A DNA stretch of 64,000 bases from Corynebacterium sp. MSK008 (GCF_030232585.1 NZ_JASPJX010000009.1:1-64000), one strand, 5' to 3'. Positions 38,505-49,293 are shown, counted from the stretch's first letter. The notes: generated by a model not told the origin, from the sequence alone. Made by a program: numbers and translations.

Positions 38505-39144
38505 GCCGCCCCTCGACCTGCGCTGTTATTTTGTCACTGGCCAGGGCCCGGACGTCGTGGAGCGCGCCCGCCAGGCTGCGGCCGGCGGCGCGGGCGTGAT
38601 CCAAGTCCGCTCGAAACCGATCACGGCGCGCGAGCTCTACGCGCTCTCCTGCGCCGTCGCCGAGGCTGTCCACTCCGTCAACCCACAAACACATGTGCTT
38701 ATCGACGACCGCGCCGACGTCGCCGCCGCCCTCCGCAACCAGGGCATCTCCGGCGTCCACGTCGGACAGGACGACCTGGATGTGCGTGTGGTGCGCGAGC
38801 TGCTTGGCCCGGACGCGATCATCGGCCTGACCACCGGCACCCTGGAGCTGGTCCAAGCCGCCAACGAGCACAAGGGCGTTATCGATTACATCGGCTGCGG
38901 GCCGTTTCGCGCCACGCCCACGAAGGATTCCGGCCGCGCCCCCATCGGGCTGGACGGCTACCCGGAGCTGGTCGCCGCCTCGGAGCTGCCGCTGGTGGCC
39001 ATCGGCGACGTCACCTCCGACGACGCTTACGACCTGGCCCGGACGGGCGTGGACGGCCTGGCGATCGTCCGCGGCATCATGCACGCCGACGATCCGAAGA
39101 CCTACTGCGAGCGCGTCGTCGCGGAATTCGACCGCGCCACCTAG
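38497..39144 (+). CDS. thiE: Thiamine-phosphate synthase ThiE
   Basis: Joins hydroxymethylpyrimidine diphosphate and thiazole phosphate to make thiamine phosphate. 215 residues from GTG at 38497. Visible motifs are GVIQVRSKPITARELY, VLIDDRADVA (metal/diphosphate site), GVHVGQDDL and YIGCGPFRATPTKD. It lies upstream of thiO-thiS-thiG-thiF but is separated from them by an opposite-strand ectC gene. Confidence 0.93.
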   Translation: MTKPPLDLRCYFVTGQGPDVVERARQAAAGGAGVIQVRSKPITARELYALSCAVAEAVHSVNPQTHVLIDDRADVAAALRNQGISGVHVGQDDLDVRVVRELLGPDAIIGLTTGTLELVQAANEHKGVIDYIGCGPFRATPTKDSGRAPIGLDGYPELVAASELPLVAIGDVTSDDAYDLARTGVDGLAIVRGIMHADDPKTYCERVVAEFDRAT

Positions 39145-39515
39145 TACGAGCTGAACCCGTCGCCGGTCAGTTCGTGCACCTCGTCGCCGGTAATGGCCGG
39201 GTTGAACACGGACACGAGCACGAGGTCTTCGTTCTTGCCGCCGCGCAGGTAGTGCGGGTCATGCTTGTCCAGCACGTAGATGGTGCCCGGGGTGATGGGG
39301 TAGACGTTGCCGTTGGTGTCTTCCACCTCGCCGGAGCCGGCGATGCAGTAGCAGGCTTCCAGGTGGTTGCGGTATTCCAGCTTGGATTCGGTGCCAGCAC
39401 GGACCACGGTGTGGGCGACGGCGAACCCCATGTCGTCGCGAGCGGTGAGCAGGCGTTCGCTGGTGCCGCCGCCCCATTCGACGGTTTCTACGTCTTCGCG
39501 GGATCGGATGAACAT
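39141..39515 (-). CDS. ectC: Ectoine synthase (orphan EctC)
   Basis: Cupin enzyme that closes N-gamma-acetyl-diaminobutyrate to the osmoprotectant ectoine. 124 residues from ATG at 39515 (AAGGAG 7 nt upstream). The cupin segments SKLEYRNHLEACYCIAGSGEVED and PGTIYVLDKHDPHYLRGG match EctC. ectA and ectB are not in this window, so it is an orphan or part of a split pathway. Its stop overlaps the stop of thiE by 4 bp. A BCCT carrier lies about 2.3 kb away. Confidence 0.88.
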   Translation of the reverse strand: MFIRSREDVETVEWGGGTSERLLTARDDMGFAVAHTVVRAGTESKLEYRNHLEACYCIAGSGEVEDTNGNVYPITPGTIYVLDKHDPHYLRGGKNEDLVLVSVFNPAITGDEVHELTGDGFSSY

Positions 39516-39609
39516 TTGCACTCTCCTTGAATCTCGTCTCTCACATGTTCACCTGCCACGGTATCGAAATTCCCGGAATCACCGCCGAGAAAGCGCTACC
39601 CTCTTTGGT

Positions 39610-41644
<2,035 letters not shown>

Positions 41645-42745
41645 GTGCTGCCCGAGCGAGAACTTAAGCGCACCGCGCGCCAGATGAACCTGCCCGGCTT
41701 CGGCCCGGAGCAGCAGCAGCGGCTTTACGACGCCCACGTGCTGGTCATCGGCGCGGGCGGCCTGGGCTGCCCGATCATGCAGACGCTGGCGGCCACCGGC
41801 GTCGGCCACATCACGGTGTGGGACGACGACACGGTGGACATCACCAACATCCACCGCCAGATCCTCTTCGGCGCGGACGATGTGGGCCGCAGGAAGATCG
41901 ACGTGGTCGCCGAGCGGTTACGCGCCCTCCAGCCGGACATTGAAGTGAACACCGTGTTCGACCGTCTCACCCCCGACAACTTCATTGGGGCGCTCGAGGG
42001 CATCGACCTGCTCATCGACGGCTCCGACACGTTTGCCACCAAATTCCTCGCCGCCGACGCCGCCGAGGTCACCGGCACGCCGCTGCTGTGGGGTTCGGTG
42101 CTGCGCTACCGCGGCGACATTGCTTTGTGGTGGTCTGGCCCCGGCGCGCCCGCGGACGGGGTGGGGCTTCGCGACCTCTACCCCACCCAGCCGGACGCGG
42201 ATTCCGTGCCGGATTGCGCCACCGCCGGCGTGCTCGGCGTGACCACGTCGGTGGTCGGCTCGCTCATGTCCACCGAGGCGGTGAAGTTCCTCACCGGCAT
42301 CGGCGAGGTGCACATCGGCCGTCTGCACATGTACGACGCACTGTCCGCCACCATCCGCCGCTTCACCGTCACCCGCGACCCGGCGCGCGAGCTCGCCACG
42401 CACTTGGGCACCTACACCAAAGCGTGTTCGGCAAGCACCGAAGGGCAAGAGCTTTTCAGAGCCCTCACGGCCCACCGCCTCCCCTCCCTCGACGTCCGCG
42501 AACCGCACGAGAAGGCGATCGCGGATCTACCCGCGCCGGGGATAAACCTCCCGCTCAGCGAGGTGGAGCGAGACCCGGAGGCGGTATCGAGGGCGCTCGA
42601 GCAGTTCTCACCCGGCGACGAGGTTGTTGTGTATTGCGCTGGTGGTGTGCGCTCGGATCGGTTTGTCAACGACCACGCCGAACTAGCCGAAACATTGGGG
42701 ATTTCTTTGAAATCTTTGCCCGGAGGCGTGCAACGCTGGGCATAA
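41645..42745 (+). CDS. thiF: ThiF-type adenylyltransferase with C-terminal rhodanese domain
   Basis: Activates the ThiS C-terminus by adenylation so that sulfur can be attached. 366 residues. The nucleotide motif VLVIGAGGLGCPIMQTLAATGVG lies at about 35-57, with NIHRQILF following. A rhodanese domain at the C-terminus (about 275-366) has its active Cys in YCAGGVRSDRF, so sulfur delivery and activation are fused, as in MoeB-rhodanese (MoeZ) proteins. The GTG at 41645 directly follows the thiG stop. Dual service to molybdopterin synthesis is possible. Confidence 0.9.
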   Translation: MLPERELKRTARQMNLPGFGPEQQQRLYDAHVLVIGAGGLGCPIMQTLAATGVGHITVWDDDTVDITNIHRQILFGADDVGRRKIDVVAERLRALQPDIEVNTVFDRLTPDNFIGALEGIDLLIDGSDTFATKFLAADAAEVTGTPLLWGSVLRYRGDIALWWSGPGAPADGVGLRDLYPTQPDADSVPDCATAGVLGVTTSVVGSLMSTEAVKFLTGIGEVHIGRLHMYDALSATIRRFTVTRDPARELATHLGTYTKACSASTEGQELFRALTAHRLPSLDVREPHEKAIADLPAPGINLPLSEVERDPEAVSRALEQFSPGDEVVVYCAGGVRSDRFVNDHAELAETLGISLKSLPGGVQRWA

Positions 42746-42762
42746 ATTGCAATACTCTTGTC

Positions 42763-43197
42763 ATGCAGATCACAAAACCCGCCCCCATTGTTGCCACCGC
42801 CACTCTCATCGTCGCCGCTGCCACGCTCGCGCCGGCTGCATCCGCCAACAGCGCCGCCTACTCCAACACCGCAGGCGACGTCCGCTGTGAGATCTACCAG
42901 GTCCAGGGCACCACGAAAACCATCTGTGTGTCCGACCCCGCGCGCAAGGCACAGCCGGAGTGCAACCCGCCGGAGCAGCTCGCCCCGGCCGTAAGCGTTG
43001 GTGGTGGGTCCGCCGATGTTCACTGCTGGAACCAGGGCTTTACCAACCCGCCCCAGAAGTTGAACCCGCTGCAGGTCAAGCAGCTCGGCTCCGCGTACAT
43101 CGCCCCGGATTTCTCCGGCAACCTGTACGTGGCGGACATTGCCACCCGCGCGGTCATCCGCGCCGGTGCCACCAACCAGGTGCTGTTCAAGCTCTAG
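42763..43197 (+). CDS. Small secreted protein of unknown family
   Basis: 144 residues from ATG at 42763. A signal peptide (1-28) ends LAPAASANSA. The mature part has four Cys (VRCEIY, KTICVS, PECNPP, VHCWNQ) and ends with the segment YIAPDFSGNLYVADIATRAVIRAG, which resembles the end of the next gene's product (VASDTKGNFFIGDRELSRIIRVG). The two are tandem paralogues. Function unknown. Confidence 0.7.
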   Translation: MQITKPAPIVATATLIVAAATLAPAASANSAAYSNTAGDVRCEIYQVQGTTKTICVSDPARKAQPECNPPEQLAPAVSVGGGSADVHCWNQGFTNPPQKLNPLQVKQLGSAYIAPDFSGNLYVADIATRAVIRAGATNQVLFKL

Positions 43198-43206
43198 AAG
43201 AATCTC

Positions 43207-43761
43207 ATGCGCACTCTTCTCCGCGGCGCCGTCGCTGCTTTCACCGCCACCGCCGCCCTATCCGCCGGCGCAACGTCCGCCTCCGCCAACGAGGGCTTCA
43301 ACCCCCGGGGCGTGGAGTGGCCCGCCGCCCACGGCGCACTGCCCGCGCAACCGCCGTACGCTACGTTTGCCAACCAACAGAACACTGTGCGCTGCGGTGT
43401 CTACGCCATCGGCGGCCAGGACTTCATCCACTGCCTCAGCCTGGTGGACACCATGCCGGGTCACATGTGCGCCGGCCAGGGCAAGGCCAACGCCATGAAC
43501 CTGGGCAAGTGGGACGCGTGGGACTGTGCCGACACCAACGCCTTCGCCGGCGCCCCAAAGATGGGCAATCTGCAGCTGCGCCGCTACGGCACCACGTTCG
43601 TCGCCAGTGACACCAAGGGCAACTTTTTCATCGGCGACCGGGAGCTCAGCCGCATCATCCGCGTCGGCGAGATCAACGACATTTACGCCGACCGCGGCCG
43701 CATCATCGCGTTCAACTCGAAGCTGCGCGGCTCGTCCATCCCGGCCATGTCGTCCATATAA
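43207..43761 (+). CDS. Small secreted protein, paralogue of the preceding gene
   Basis: 184 residues with a signal peptide (1-28) ending ATSASANEG. It shares with its neighbour a Cys pattern (VRCGVY, IHCLS, MCAGQG, WDCADT) and the GNFFIGDRELSRIIRVG segment near the C-terminus, with about 30 extra residues after it. Starts 9 bp after the preceding stop, so probably co-transcribed. I do not recognise a named family. Confidence 0.7.
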   Translation: MRTLLRGAVAAFTATAALSAGATSASANEGFNPRGVEWPAAHGALPAQPPYATFANQQNTVRCGVYAIGGQDFIHCLSLVDTMPGHMCAGQGKANAMNLGKWDAWDCADTNAFAGAPKMGNLQLRRYGTTFVASDTKGNFFIGDRELSRIIRVGEINDIYADRGRIIAFNSKLRGSSIPAMSSI

Positions 43762-43859
43762 CCCTCACCCACACATCCGTTCGATTCCGTCGCCTCCGGG
43801 ATCGGGCGGAAAATTATAATGTCGGCCTGTTCCCCCACAACCGCATAAAGGAGGCGCCC

Positions 43860-44330
43860 TTGGGCGAGATTTTGAGAGCCGCCGTGTACTGCGCAAAAGC
43901 GCCGTCGCTCTTCCCCCGAGAACTGCATATGTTGGCCGATATCGCGCGGAACGCTGACGATCACTCAGGACCCGTCCTGGGCACCGACGGCACCGTGCGC
44001 GAGGCCCGCAGGGGTTACGTGCGAGGCCTGGGAGATCCGAAGGACAAACTCGGGCTGAAGGCGAACCTGCTGGAAACTCGCATGTTCATCTTCACCGCCA
44101 CGGGCTGGATCCAACCCGTGGAAGGCCCGGAGCACGACGGCGCGTACCAGCTCAACGTGCCTCGCCTGCAGCGGCTGCTCGACGCGGCTGAGGCAGCGAT
44201 GGCCACCGGCCAGCCAGATGCGGACGGAATCGCGGAGGCCGACCGGGAGCTGCCCGGCGACTTCGACGGGCAAGTCCCGGACCTGGCGGACCAGGTGGAC
44301 CGCCTGCTGGTCCACAACCCGGCCACCTAG
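43860..44330 (+). CDS. Unknown 156-residue protein
   Basis: TTG start at 43860 with AAGGAGG 5 nt upstream and a consensus -10 TATAAT at 43815-43820 (no clear -35). The protein is cytoplasmic, without signal or membrane segments. It has an N-terminal helical part (LFPRELHMLADIARNADDHSG), a central Arg/Lys-rich part (VREARRGYVRGLGDPKDKLGLKANLLE), a mixed core (RMFIFTATGWIQPVEG) and an acidic C-terminus. I do not recognise the family. It is expressed from its own promoter between the secreted pair and a permease. Confidence 0.65.
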   Translation: MGEILRAAVYCAKAPSLFPRELHMLADIARNADDHSGPVLGTDGTVREARRGYVRGLGDPKDKLGLKANLLETRMFIFTATGWIQPVEGPEHDGAYQLNVPRLQRLLDAAEAAMATGQPDADGIAEADRELPGDFDGQVPDLADQVDRLLVHNPAT

Positions 44331-44354
44331 GCCCGCTGCGCCGGCCCGAGCGCG

Positions 44355-45806
44355 CTAGGCCGCACTCCCCTCCTGCCGGCGGATGCGGCCCCGGCGCGCA
44401 AACCACGCCGCCACAAACGAGAGCACGAGCGCAACGAGGACACCGAGGTTCGCGTCCGCCCAGTGTTCGCCGACCAGTGGCAGGAGGTAACCCTGCCAGT
44501 TGTTCCAAGCTGCTTCTTCCGCGAAGAGATTGGCCACTAGGCCCCAACCGATTATCGAGGAGCCCACCAGGATGCCAATAGAGATCCAGTCGACGGCGCC
44601 GTAGCGGCCTTCGGCGCGATAAAGCGCGGGTTCGTCATAATCCTGCGTGCGGGAGTAGATGTCCGCGATGAGGATGCCCGCCCAGCTGGCCAACGGTACC
44701 CCGAGGGTGATCAGGAAGGATTGGAACGGCCCGAGGAAGCTTTGGGCGAAGAATACCACCCAGATGGTGCCGAGGGTGAGGATGACGCCGTCGATGGCGG
44801 CGGCTGCGGGGCGCGGGATGTTGATGCCCAGGGTGAGCAGCGTCAGGCCCGAGGAGTAGATGCCCAGCACCGCGCCAGAGACCAGCGCGAGCACCGCGGT
44901 GATCAGAAACGGCACGAGCACCCAGGTGGGCAGCACCACGGCGAGCGCGCCGATCGGGTCATCCGCGATCGCCTCCGCCAGCGTCTCGTCGGACGCGGCG
45001 AGCAACAGCCCGAAGACCACCAGAATCACAGGAGCGATGGCGCCGCCGAAGGTGTTCCAGAAGATGATGGCGGAATCCGGGGTGTCGCGGCGCTGGTAGC
45101 GCGACCAGTCGGCGGCGATGTTGATCCAGCCCAGGCCGAAGCCCGTCATCACCATCACCAGTGCGCCGACCACGCTGCCAGTGGAGCCGGCGGGGATGGC
45201 TTGGACCGCGGCCCAGTCGATGCGCGGGATAGTCAGCGCCATGTACAGCACGGTCACCGCGCCGGTGATCCAGGTCAGCACCGACTGCAGCTTCATAATC
45301 GTGTGATAGCCCAGCACCGACGCCGCCACGATCAGCCCGGCAACGATCGCGGTAGCGATGACCTTGGTGGCGGTGCCCGGGTTGCCGCCGAGCTCGCGGA
45401 TCACTGTAGTGGTGGCCAGCACCGCCATAATCGACAGGAACGTCTCCCAACCAATCGACGTCAGCCACGAGACGATGCCAGGCACCTTCTGCCCTTGCAC
45501 GCCGAACGCCGCGCGCGAAAGCACCATCGTCGGCGCGGACCCGCGCTTGCCTGCCACGGCGATGAGCCCGCAGAGGAAGAACGAGAAGGTCACCCCGAGC
45601 GCGGTCACAAGCGCGCCCTGCCAGAACGACAGCCCGAACCAGAGCACGAACGAGCCGTAGGAGATACCGAAGACTGAGATGTTCGCAGCGAACCAGGGCC
45701 AGAACAAATCGGAGGGTTTCGCGGTGCGCTCGGATTCGGGAACGATGTCGATGCCCAGGGTTTCTACTACTGGCGCACTATTCGCTGTGGGTATGCTGTG
45801 TGACAT
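44355..45806 (-). CDS. NCS1-family purine/cytosine permease
   Basis: Twelve-helix nucleobase:cation symporter-1, 483 residues from ATG at 45806. Family regions are the N-terminal FWPWFAANISVFGISYGSF, RGSAPTMVLSRAAFGVQG, and FGLGWINIAADWSRYQRR in the substrate path. Probably imports cytosine, a purine or thiamine-pyrimidine-like base; the last would fit the thi genes 2 kb away but is speculation. It has no clear ribosome site and may be leaderless. It is divergent from the DJ-1-type gene. Confidence 0.85.
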   Translation of the reverse strand: MSHSIPTANSAPVVETLGIDIVPESERTAKPSDLFWPWFAANISVFGISYGSFVLWFGLSFWQGALVTALGVTFSFFLCGLIAVAGKRGSAPTMVLSRAAFGVQGQKVPGIVSWLTSIGWETFLSIMAVLATTTVIRELGGNPGTATKVIATAIVAGLIVAASVLGYHTIMKLQSVLTWITGAVTVLYMALTIPRIDWAAVQAIPAGSTGSVVGALVMVMTGFGLGWINIAADWSRYQRRDTPDSAIIFWNTFGGAIAPVILVVFGLLLAASDETLAEAIADDPIGALAVVLPTWVLVPFLITAVLALVSGAVLGIYSSGLTLLTLGINIPRPAAAAIDGVILTLGTIWVVFFAQSFLGPFQSFLITLGVPLASWAGILIADIYSRTQDYDEPALYRAEGRYGAVDWISIGILVGSSIIGWGLVANLFAEEAAWNNWQGYLLPLVGEHWADANLGVLVALVLSFVAAWFARRGRIRRQEGSAA

Positions 45807-45847
45807 ACATGGACTATACGTCGCAGCCAAGCCCGCATAATGGTCTT

Positions 45848-46531
45848 ATGAAATTTCTTGCGCTTTCCACCAGCGTCCACCGCTACACCGACTCCGGCAT
45901 CCACACCGGCATGTGGCTCGGCGAGTACACGCACTTCTACGACGTGCTCACCGAGGCCGGCCACGAGGTCACCCTCGCCAGCGTCGACGGCGGCGCCGTA
46001 CCCATCGACCCGGTGAGCCTGAAAACCCCGGTGATTCAGCTCGGCGGCACGAACAAGCGTTACGAGGACCCAGAGTTCATGGACCAGCTCGACGACACCC
46101 CGGCCATCACGGATGTGAACCTCGACGAATTCGCCGGCACCTACCTCATCGGCGGCCACGGCACCATGTTCGACTTCGCGGCTGACGAGGTGAAACAGGC
46201 CGTCGCACACTTCGCCAACGCAGACAAGATCGTTGCCGCGGTCTGCCACGGCCCGTGCGGCCTGCTCGACGTCACGCTGGCTAACGGGAGCAAGCTTCTC
46301 GACGACCGAACCGTTACCGGCTACTCCTGGACCGAAGAGAAACTCGCCCGCCGCACCGAGGAAGTCCCCTTCAGCCTGGAAGAGAAACTCCGCGACCAAG
46401 CCGGCGAATACACCACCGCCAAGATCCCAATGACCAAGCACGTCGTCGTGGACGGCAAACTCATCACCGGACAAAACCCGACATCGGCCGCCGGTGTGGG
46501 CGAGGCGGTGCTGGAGGCGCTTGGCAAATAG
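45848..46531 (+). CDS. DJ-1/PfpI-family protein
   Basis: 227-residue class I glutamine-amidotransferase-like protein of the Hsp31/PfpI kind. The nucleophile elbow AVCHGPCGLL carries the conserved Cys, and GEYTHFYDVL near residue 25 has the supporting Glu. Family members act as glyoxalases, deglycases or chaperones. ATG at 45848 lies only 6 nt after a -10-like CATAAT (45836-45841), suggesting leaderless translation. The frame extends upstream but without family similarity. Confidence 0.85.
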   Translation: MKFLALSTSVHRYTDSGIHTGMWLGEYTHFYDVLTEAGHEVTLASVDGGAVPIDPVSLKTPVIQLGGTNKRYEDPEFMDQLDDTPAITDVNLDEFAGTYLIGGHGTMFDFAADEVKQAVAHFANADKIVAAVCHGPCGLLDVTLANGSKLLDDRTVTGYSWTEEKLARRTEEVPFSLEEKLRDQAGEYTTAKIPMTKHVVVDGKLITGQNPTSAAGVGEAVLEALGK

Positions 46532-46586
46532 GCCTTCAGCACTTGTTGATTGAACTCAATGACCCGGTTCGACGCATGAAGAACCC

Positions 46587-46607
46587 TCCCCATGGAAAAT
46601 CTGGGGA
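46587..46607 (-). terminator. Possible weak terminator
   Basis: TCCCCA and TGGGGA can pair across a 9-nt loop just after the stop of the surface-protein gene. The stem is short and T-run poor. Confidence 0.3.
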
Positions 46608-46621
46608 AGGTAGATAAGGTG

Positions 46622-47524
46622 CTAGAACGGCAATGCCGCTTGCAGCTGCGGGTTACTGACCAACACAGCGCCAATACCACCGATAAGGCCAAGAAGGCCG
46701 ATCACGATCGCGATGATCGCACCCGTGGAGCTTCCGCTATCCTGCTTCGGCGTCTGAGAAATGGCCGGGGTCTTTGTAGGAGCCAAAGTTTCGGTAGCAA
46801 TTGAGGGGGGCTGAGCCGTTTCGGGTGTGACACTTCGAGCCTGCAGCTGAAGTGTGGAGAGCTCCGAGCTCCCGTCAGAGTAATCGAAACGGACCACGAT
46901 CTCTGCGTTGCCAGCCTTGGAGGGTTTTACATCGAGAGAGGTCACGGCTGACTGTGCCTCCCATCCGTTGGGAACATCCATCGGCACAACAGTGGTGCCA
47001 CTAGGCAAATCACTAAATGTGAGAGAGTTCCACGAGTTGGTGTCAACCAAATTTGAGTAAAGGTGCGGGTTATGCACATATCGCTGCGCTGGGTACACGA
47101 CGAAGTTGTGCGTGTAGATCTCTTCTGACCCATCTGGATAGGTGACGTGGAATCTGACCTTGTTAGAGTTTTTCCCTTTCGAGTACGGATTATTCTCTTT
47201 CGAGGCGTGCTCCTTTGGGAAAATCTGCAACAGAAGTTCTTCGTAACGTGCCCCCCATGCAGGTTGCACAAGAAGACCATCCTGCTTGATTCCGCTTCCC
47301 CTGTTTTGGTCGTGAATCTCGTACACGGTTCCTTCAGGCAAACCTGAGACGGTTACCCACTCGGCAGAATCTTTCAAACCGAATGGTTTCGGAGCGGCCT
47401 CAATCACAGGATCGAAGCGTTCTGCCATTGTGCGATCGGCGCCCAAGGCGAGGGGTTGAACCGTCCCGGTAGTACCGACAGTCACTCCCAGGACAAGAGC
47501 GACCGCAATTCTTCGATTTTTCAA
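46622..47524 (-). CDS. Membrane-anchored surface protein with Rib/YPDG-like domains
   Basis: 300-residue exported protein from TTG at 47524 (AAGGA 4-5 nt upstream). A signal peptide (about 1-30) is followed by two beta-rich regions, each ending in a Rib/YPDG-like strand (VRFHVTYPDGSEEIYTHNFVVYP near 125-148 and VRFDYSDGSSELSTLQL near 212-228), a Thr/Pro linker, and a C-terminal membrane helix (GAIIAIVIGLLGLIGGIGAVLV). No LPxTG motif is present. Its lower G+C content than its neighbours suggests transfer. An adhesin-like or surface-layer role is inferred. Confidence 0.72.
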   Translation of the reverse strand: MKNRRIAVALVLGVTVGTTGTVQPLALGADRTMAERFDPVIEAAPKPFGLKDSAEWVTVSGLPEGTVYEIHDQNRGSGIKQDGLLVQPAWGARYEELLLQIFPKEHASKENNPYSKGKNSNKVRFHVTYPDGSEEIYTHNFVVYPAQRYVHNPHLYSNLVDTNSWNSLTFSDLPSGTTVVPMDVPNGWEAQSAVTSLDVKPSKAGNAEIVVRFDYSDGSSELSTLQLQARSVTPETAQPPSIATETLAPTKTPAISQTPKQDSGSSTGAIIAIVIGLLGLIGGIGAVLVSNPQLQAALPF

Positions 47525-48027
47525 GGCTTCCTTCAGGATATGGGCGAGTTTAATTCAGGTAACCTTAGCAGGCGACCAAGACACACTTGTTCGTCGGAAT
47601 CACTTTTGGCCCCACCCAACCCCGCATCGCTTCGCCCGCGCCGGTGCGCACATCCAGCCCAACGCGCAGAACATCCTCTACCTACAACGAGATCCAGGAG
47701 ATGATGCAACTGATGCACGCGAATGACTACTCCAACAACAACTACATCAAGTCAGCGTACGGACCCCTGTATCCATGCAGGTTAAAGGACGCTTCTACAC
47801 CGTGAAGACTAAAGACAACGACGTAGAGCGCTGAACTGAGGCGGATCTCTTGGAACGCCTTTTGTCACCGCGCAACATCCATCACGGAACCAGCAAAACT
47901 CCTGTTCAAAACCTCTTTTTTCGCGCGATAGTGCACTCCTCTACCGCACTTTTGACACCGCGCGTTATTACACCCGTCATGGCTCCGATTAACCACGAGA
48001 TTTGGATTCGGGGTTCGTGACACATTC
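47525..48027. pseudogene. Gene-poor, decayed region left of the IS element
   Basis: About 500 bp with no intact gene. A frame at 47587-47805 includes a protein-like stretch (EIQEMMQLMHANDYSNNNYIKSAYGP), and after a frame change a second piece (MQVKGRFYTVKTKDND) ends at 47834, as if one small gene has a frameshift. A 14-bp near-repeat TTTTGnCACCGCGC occurs at 47870-47883 and 47950-47963. The parent gene is not recognised. Confidence 0.35.
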
Positions 48028-48870
48028 GGTGCTGTTGCAAACTTCAGGCGGAGAGCCGTGACGACCCAGTCTTCATCCTCTGATGCTCGCTGCGGGTCGG
48101 CGTTCTCAGGCAGCCTCGAACACCCGGCTGACGATCACCGCATCCGGGTTCGGTTGCTCGTAGGCAAACATCGCGCCCTGGCCTTTCCGTAATGAGTGCA
48201 TCGCTTCCATCCCTTTCAACGTCCGGTACGCCGAGGTCCGGTTTTTGAACGCCCCCTTCGGTCCGAGGATCCGTTTCAGCCGCCCATGATCTCCTTCAAT
48301 GACGTTATTGAGGTATTTCACCTGCCGGTGTTCCACGGTCTGCGGGCAGATTCCCTCTGACTTCAACTCGGCGATTGCCCTGGCCAGCGAGGGTGCTTTA
48401 TCGGTGTTGATCACCCGCGGGAACCCGGTTATCGTGTTCGACCTCAGGGTCTTGGCCAGGAAATGCTTCGCTGCGGCGACATTACGCTTTGGGGACAGGT
48501 AAAAATCCAGGGTATGCCCACCCGCGGTGATGGCCCGATAGAGGTAGCACCACTTTCCCCCGACCCGGATATAGGTCTCGTCCACCCGCCAGGACCGGGC
48601 CTGCCAATCCGGGACTTGTCGGTACCACCGGGTCTGCTTGTCCAGCTCAGGAGCATATTTCTGGACCCAGCGGTAGATGGTGCTGTGATCGACCGGTACG
48701 CCGCGTTCGGTCATCATTTCTTCCAGATCGCGGTAGCTGAGCCCGTAGCGGCAGTACCACCGGACCGCCCACAGGATGATTTCACGGGGGAAATGACGAC
48801 CGGAGAAGATGCCCATGGCTGTGATTATTTCACGCAGGTCTTCCTGTCGCCCGAACTTTGCAACAGCACC
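48028..48870 (-). mobile_element. IS6-family insertion sequence, intact
   Basis: 843 bp bounded by perfect 14-bp inverted ends, GGTGCTGTTGCAAA (48028-48041) and TTTGCAACAGCACC (48857-48870). It contains one transposase gene. The 8-bp flanks (ACACATTC and CTTTTGGC) differ, so no target duplication is visible; recombination with another copy or replicative rearrangement probably brought the left and right flanks together. It marks the left border of the mercury region. Confidence 0.93.
48106..48816 (-). CDS. IS6-family transposase
   Basis: 236-residue DDE transposase, intact. An N-terminal helix-turn-helix (YRDLEEMMTERGVPVDHSTIYRWVQKY) precedes the catalytic core: Asp in RVDETYIRV, Asp in VINTDKAPSLARA and Glu in NNVIEGDHGRLKR. 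Length and motif spacing match the family. It should still be active. IS6 elements move by replicative transposition and often assemble resistance regions, consistent with the neighbouring mercury genes. Confidence 0.95.
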   Translation of the reverse strand: MGIFSGRHFPREIILWAVRWYCRYGLSYRDLEEMMTERGVPVDHSTIYRWVQKYAPELDKQTRWYRQVPDWQARSWRVDETYIRVGGKWCYLYRAITAGGHTLDFYLSPKRNVAAAKHFLAKTLRSNTITGFPRVINTDKAPSLARAIAELKSEGICPQTVEHRQVKYLNNVIEGDHGRLKRILGPKGAFKNRTSAYRTLKGMEAMHSLRKGQGAMFAYEQPNPDAVIVSRVFEAA

Positions 48871-48903
48871 CTTTTGGCGGTCCAGGAGGTGTGCCCAATT
48901 GGA

Positions 48904-49293
48904 TTACAAGTACCTACACACTTGATCGGTGCTGCACGTTTCAGGGTCCGGGTGTGCGGCGTCCTGTCTGAGGTCCGCGATAGTGTCGCGCAGCACGGAG
49001 AGCTGCGCGATCTGCTGCTCGATCTCAGCGAGGCGCACGTCAAGCAGGTCGCGCACGTGCTCGCAGGGCGCCTGGCCGCCGTCGCGGATGTCGAGGATCT
49101 GGCGGATCTGGGCGAGGGTCAGCCCGGCGGCCTGGCCCCGGTGGATGAACCCGACCCGACCCACGGCATCCTCGGCGTAGTCCCGATAGCCGGAGGCCAA
49201 TCGCTCGGCCGGAGGGAGCAGCCCCGACTCCTCGTAGAACCGCAGGGTCTTGGTCGTGGTTCCGGTTGCTTCCGCAAGCTGTCCGATCCTCAT
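48904..49293 (-). CDS. merR: MerR-family regulator of the mercury operon
   Basis: 129-residue metal-responsive regulator. An N-terminal winged helix (MRIGQLAEATGTTTKTLRFYEESGLL) is followed by the long dimer helix and three cysteines, Cys77 (PCEHV), Cys120 and Cys126 (ETCSTDQVC), plausible Hg(II) ligands like the three Cys of classical MerR. ATG at 49293 is chosen as the conserved family start; the longer frame is an artefact. It is divergent from merA and its stop is 34 bp from the IS end. Confidence 0.88.
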   Translation of the reverse strand: MRIGQLAEATGTTTKTLRFYEESGLLPPAERLASGYRDYAEDAVGRVGFIHRGQAAGLTLAQIRQILDIRDGGQAPCEHVRDLLDVRLAEIEQQIAQLSVLRDTIADLRQDAAHPDPETCSTDQVCRYL

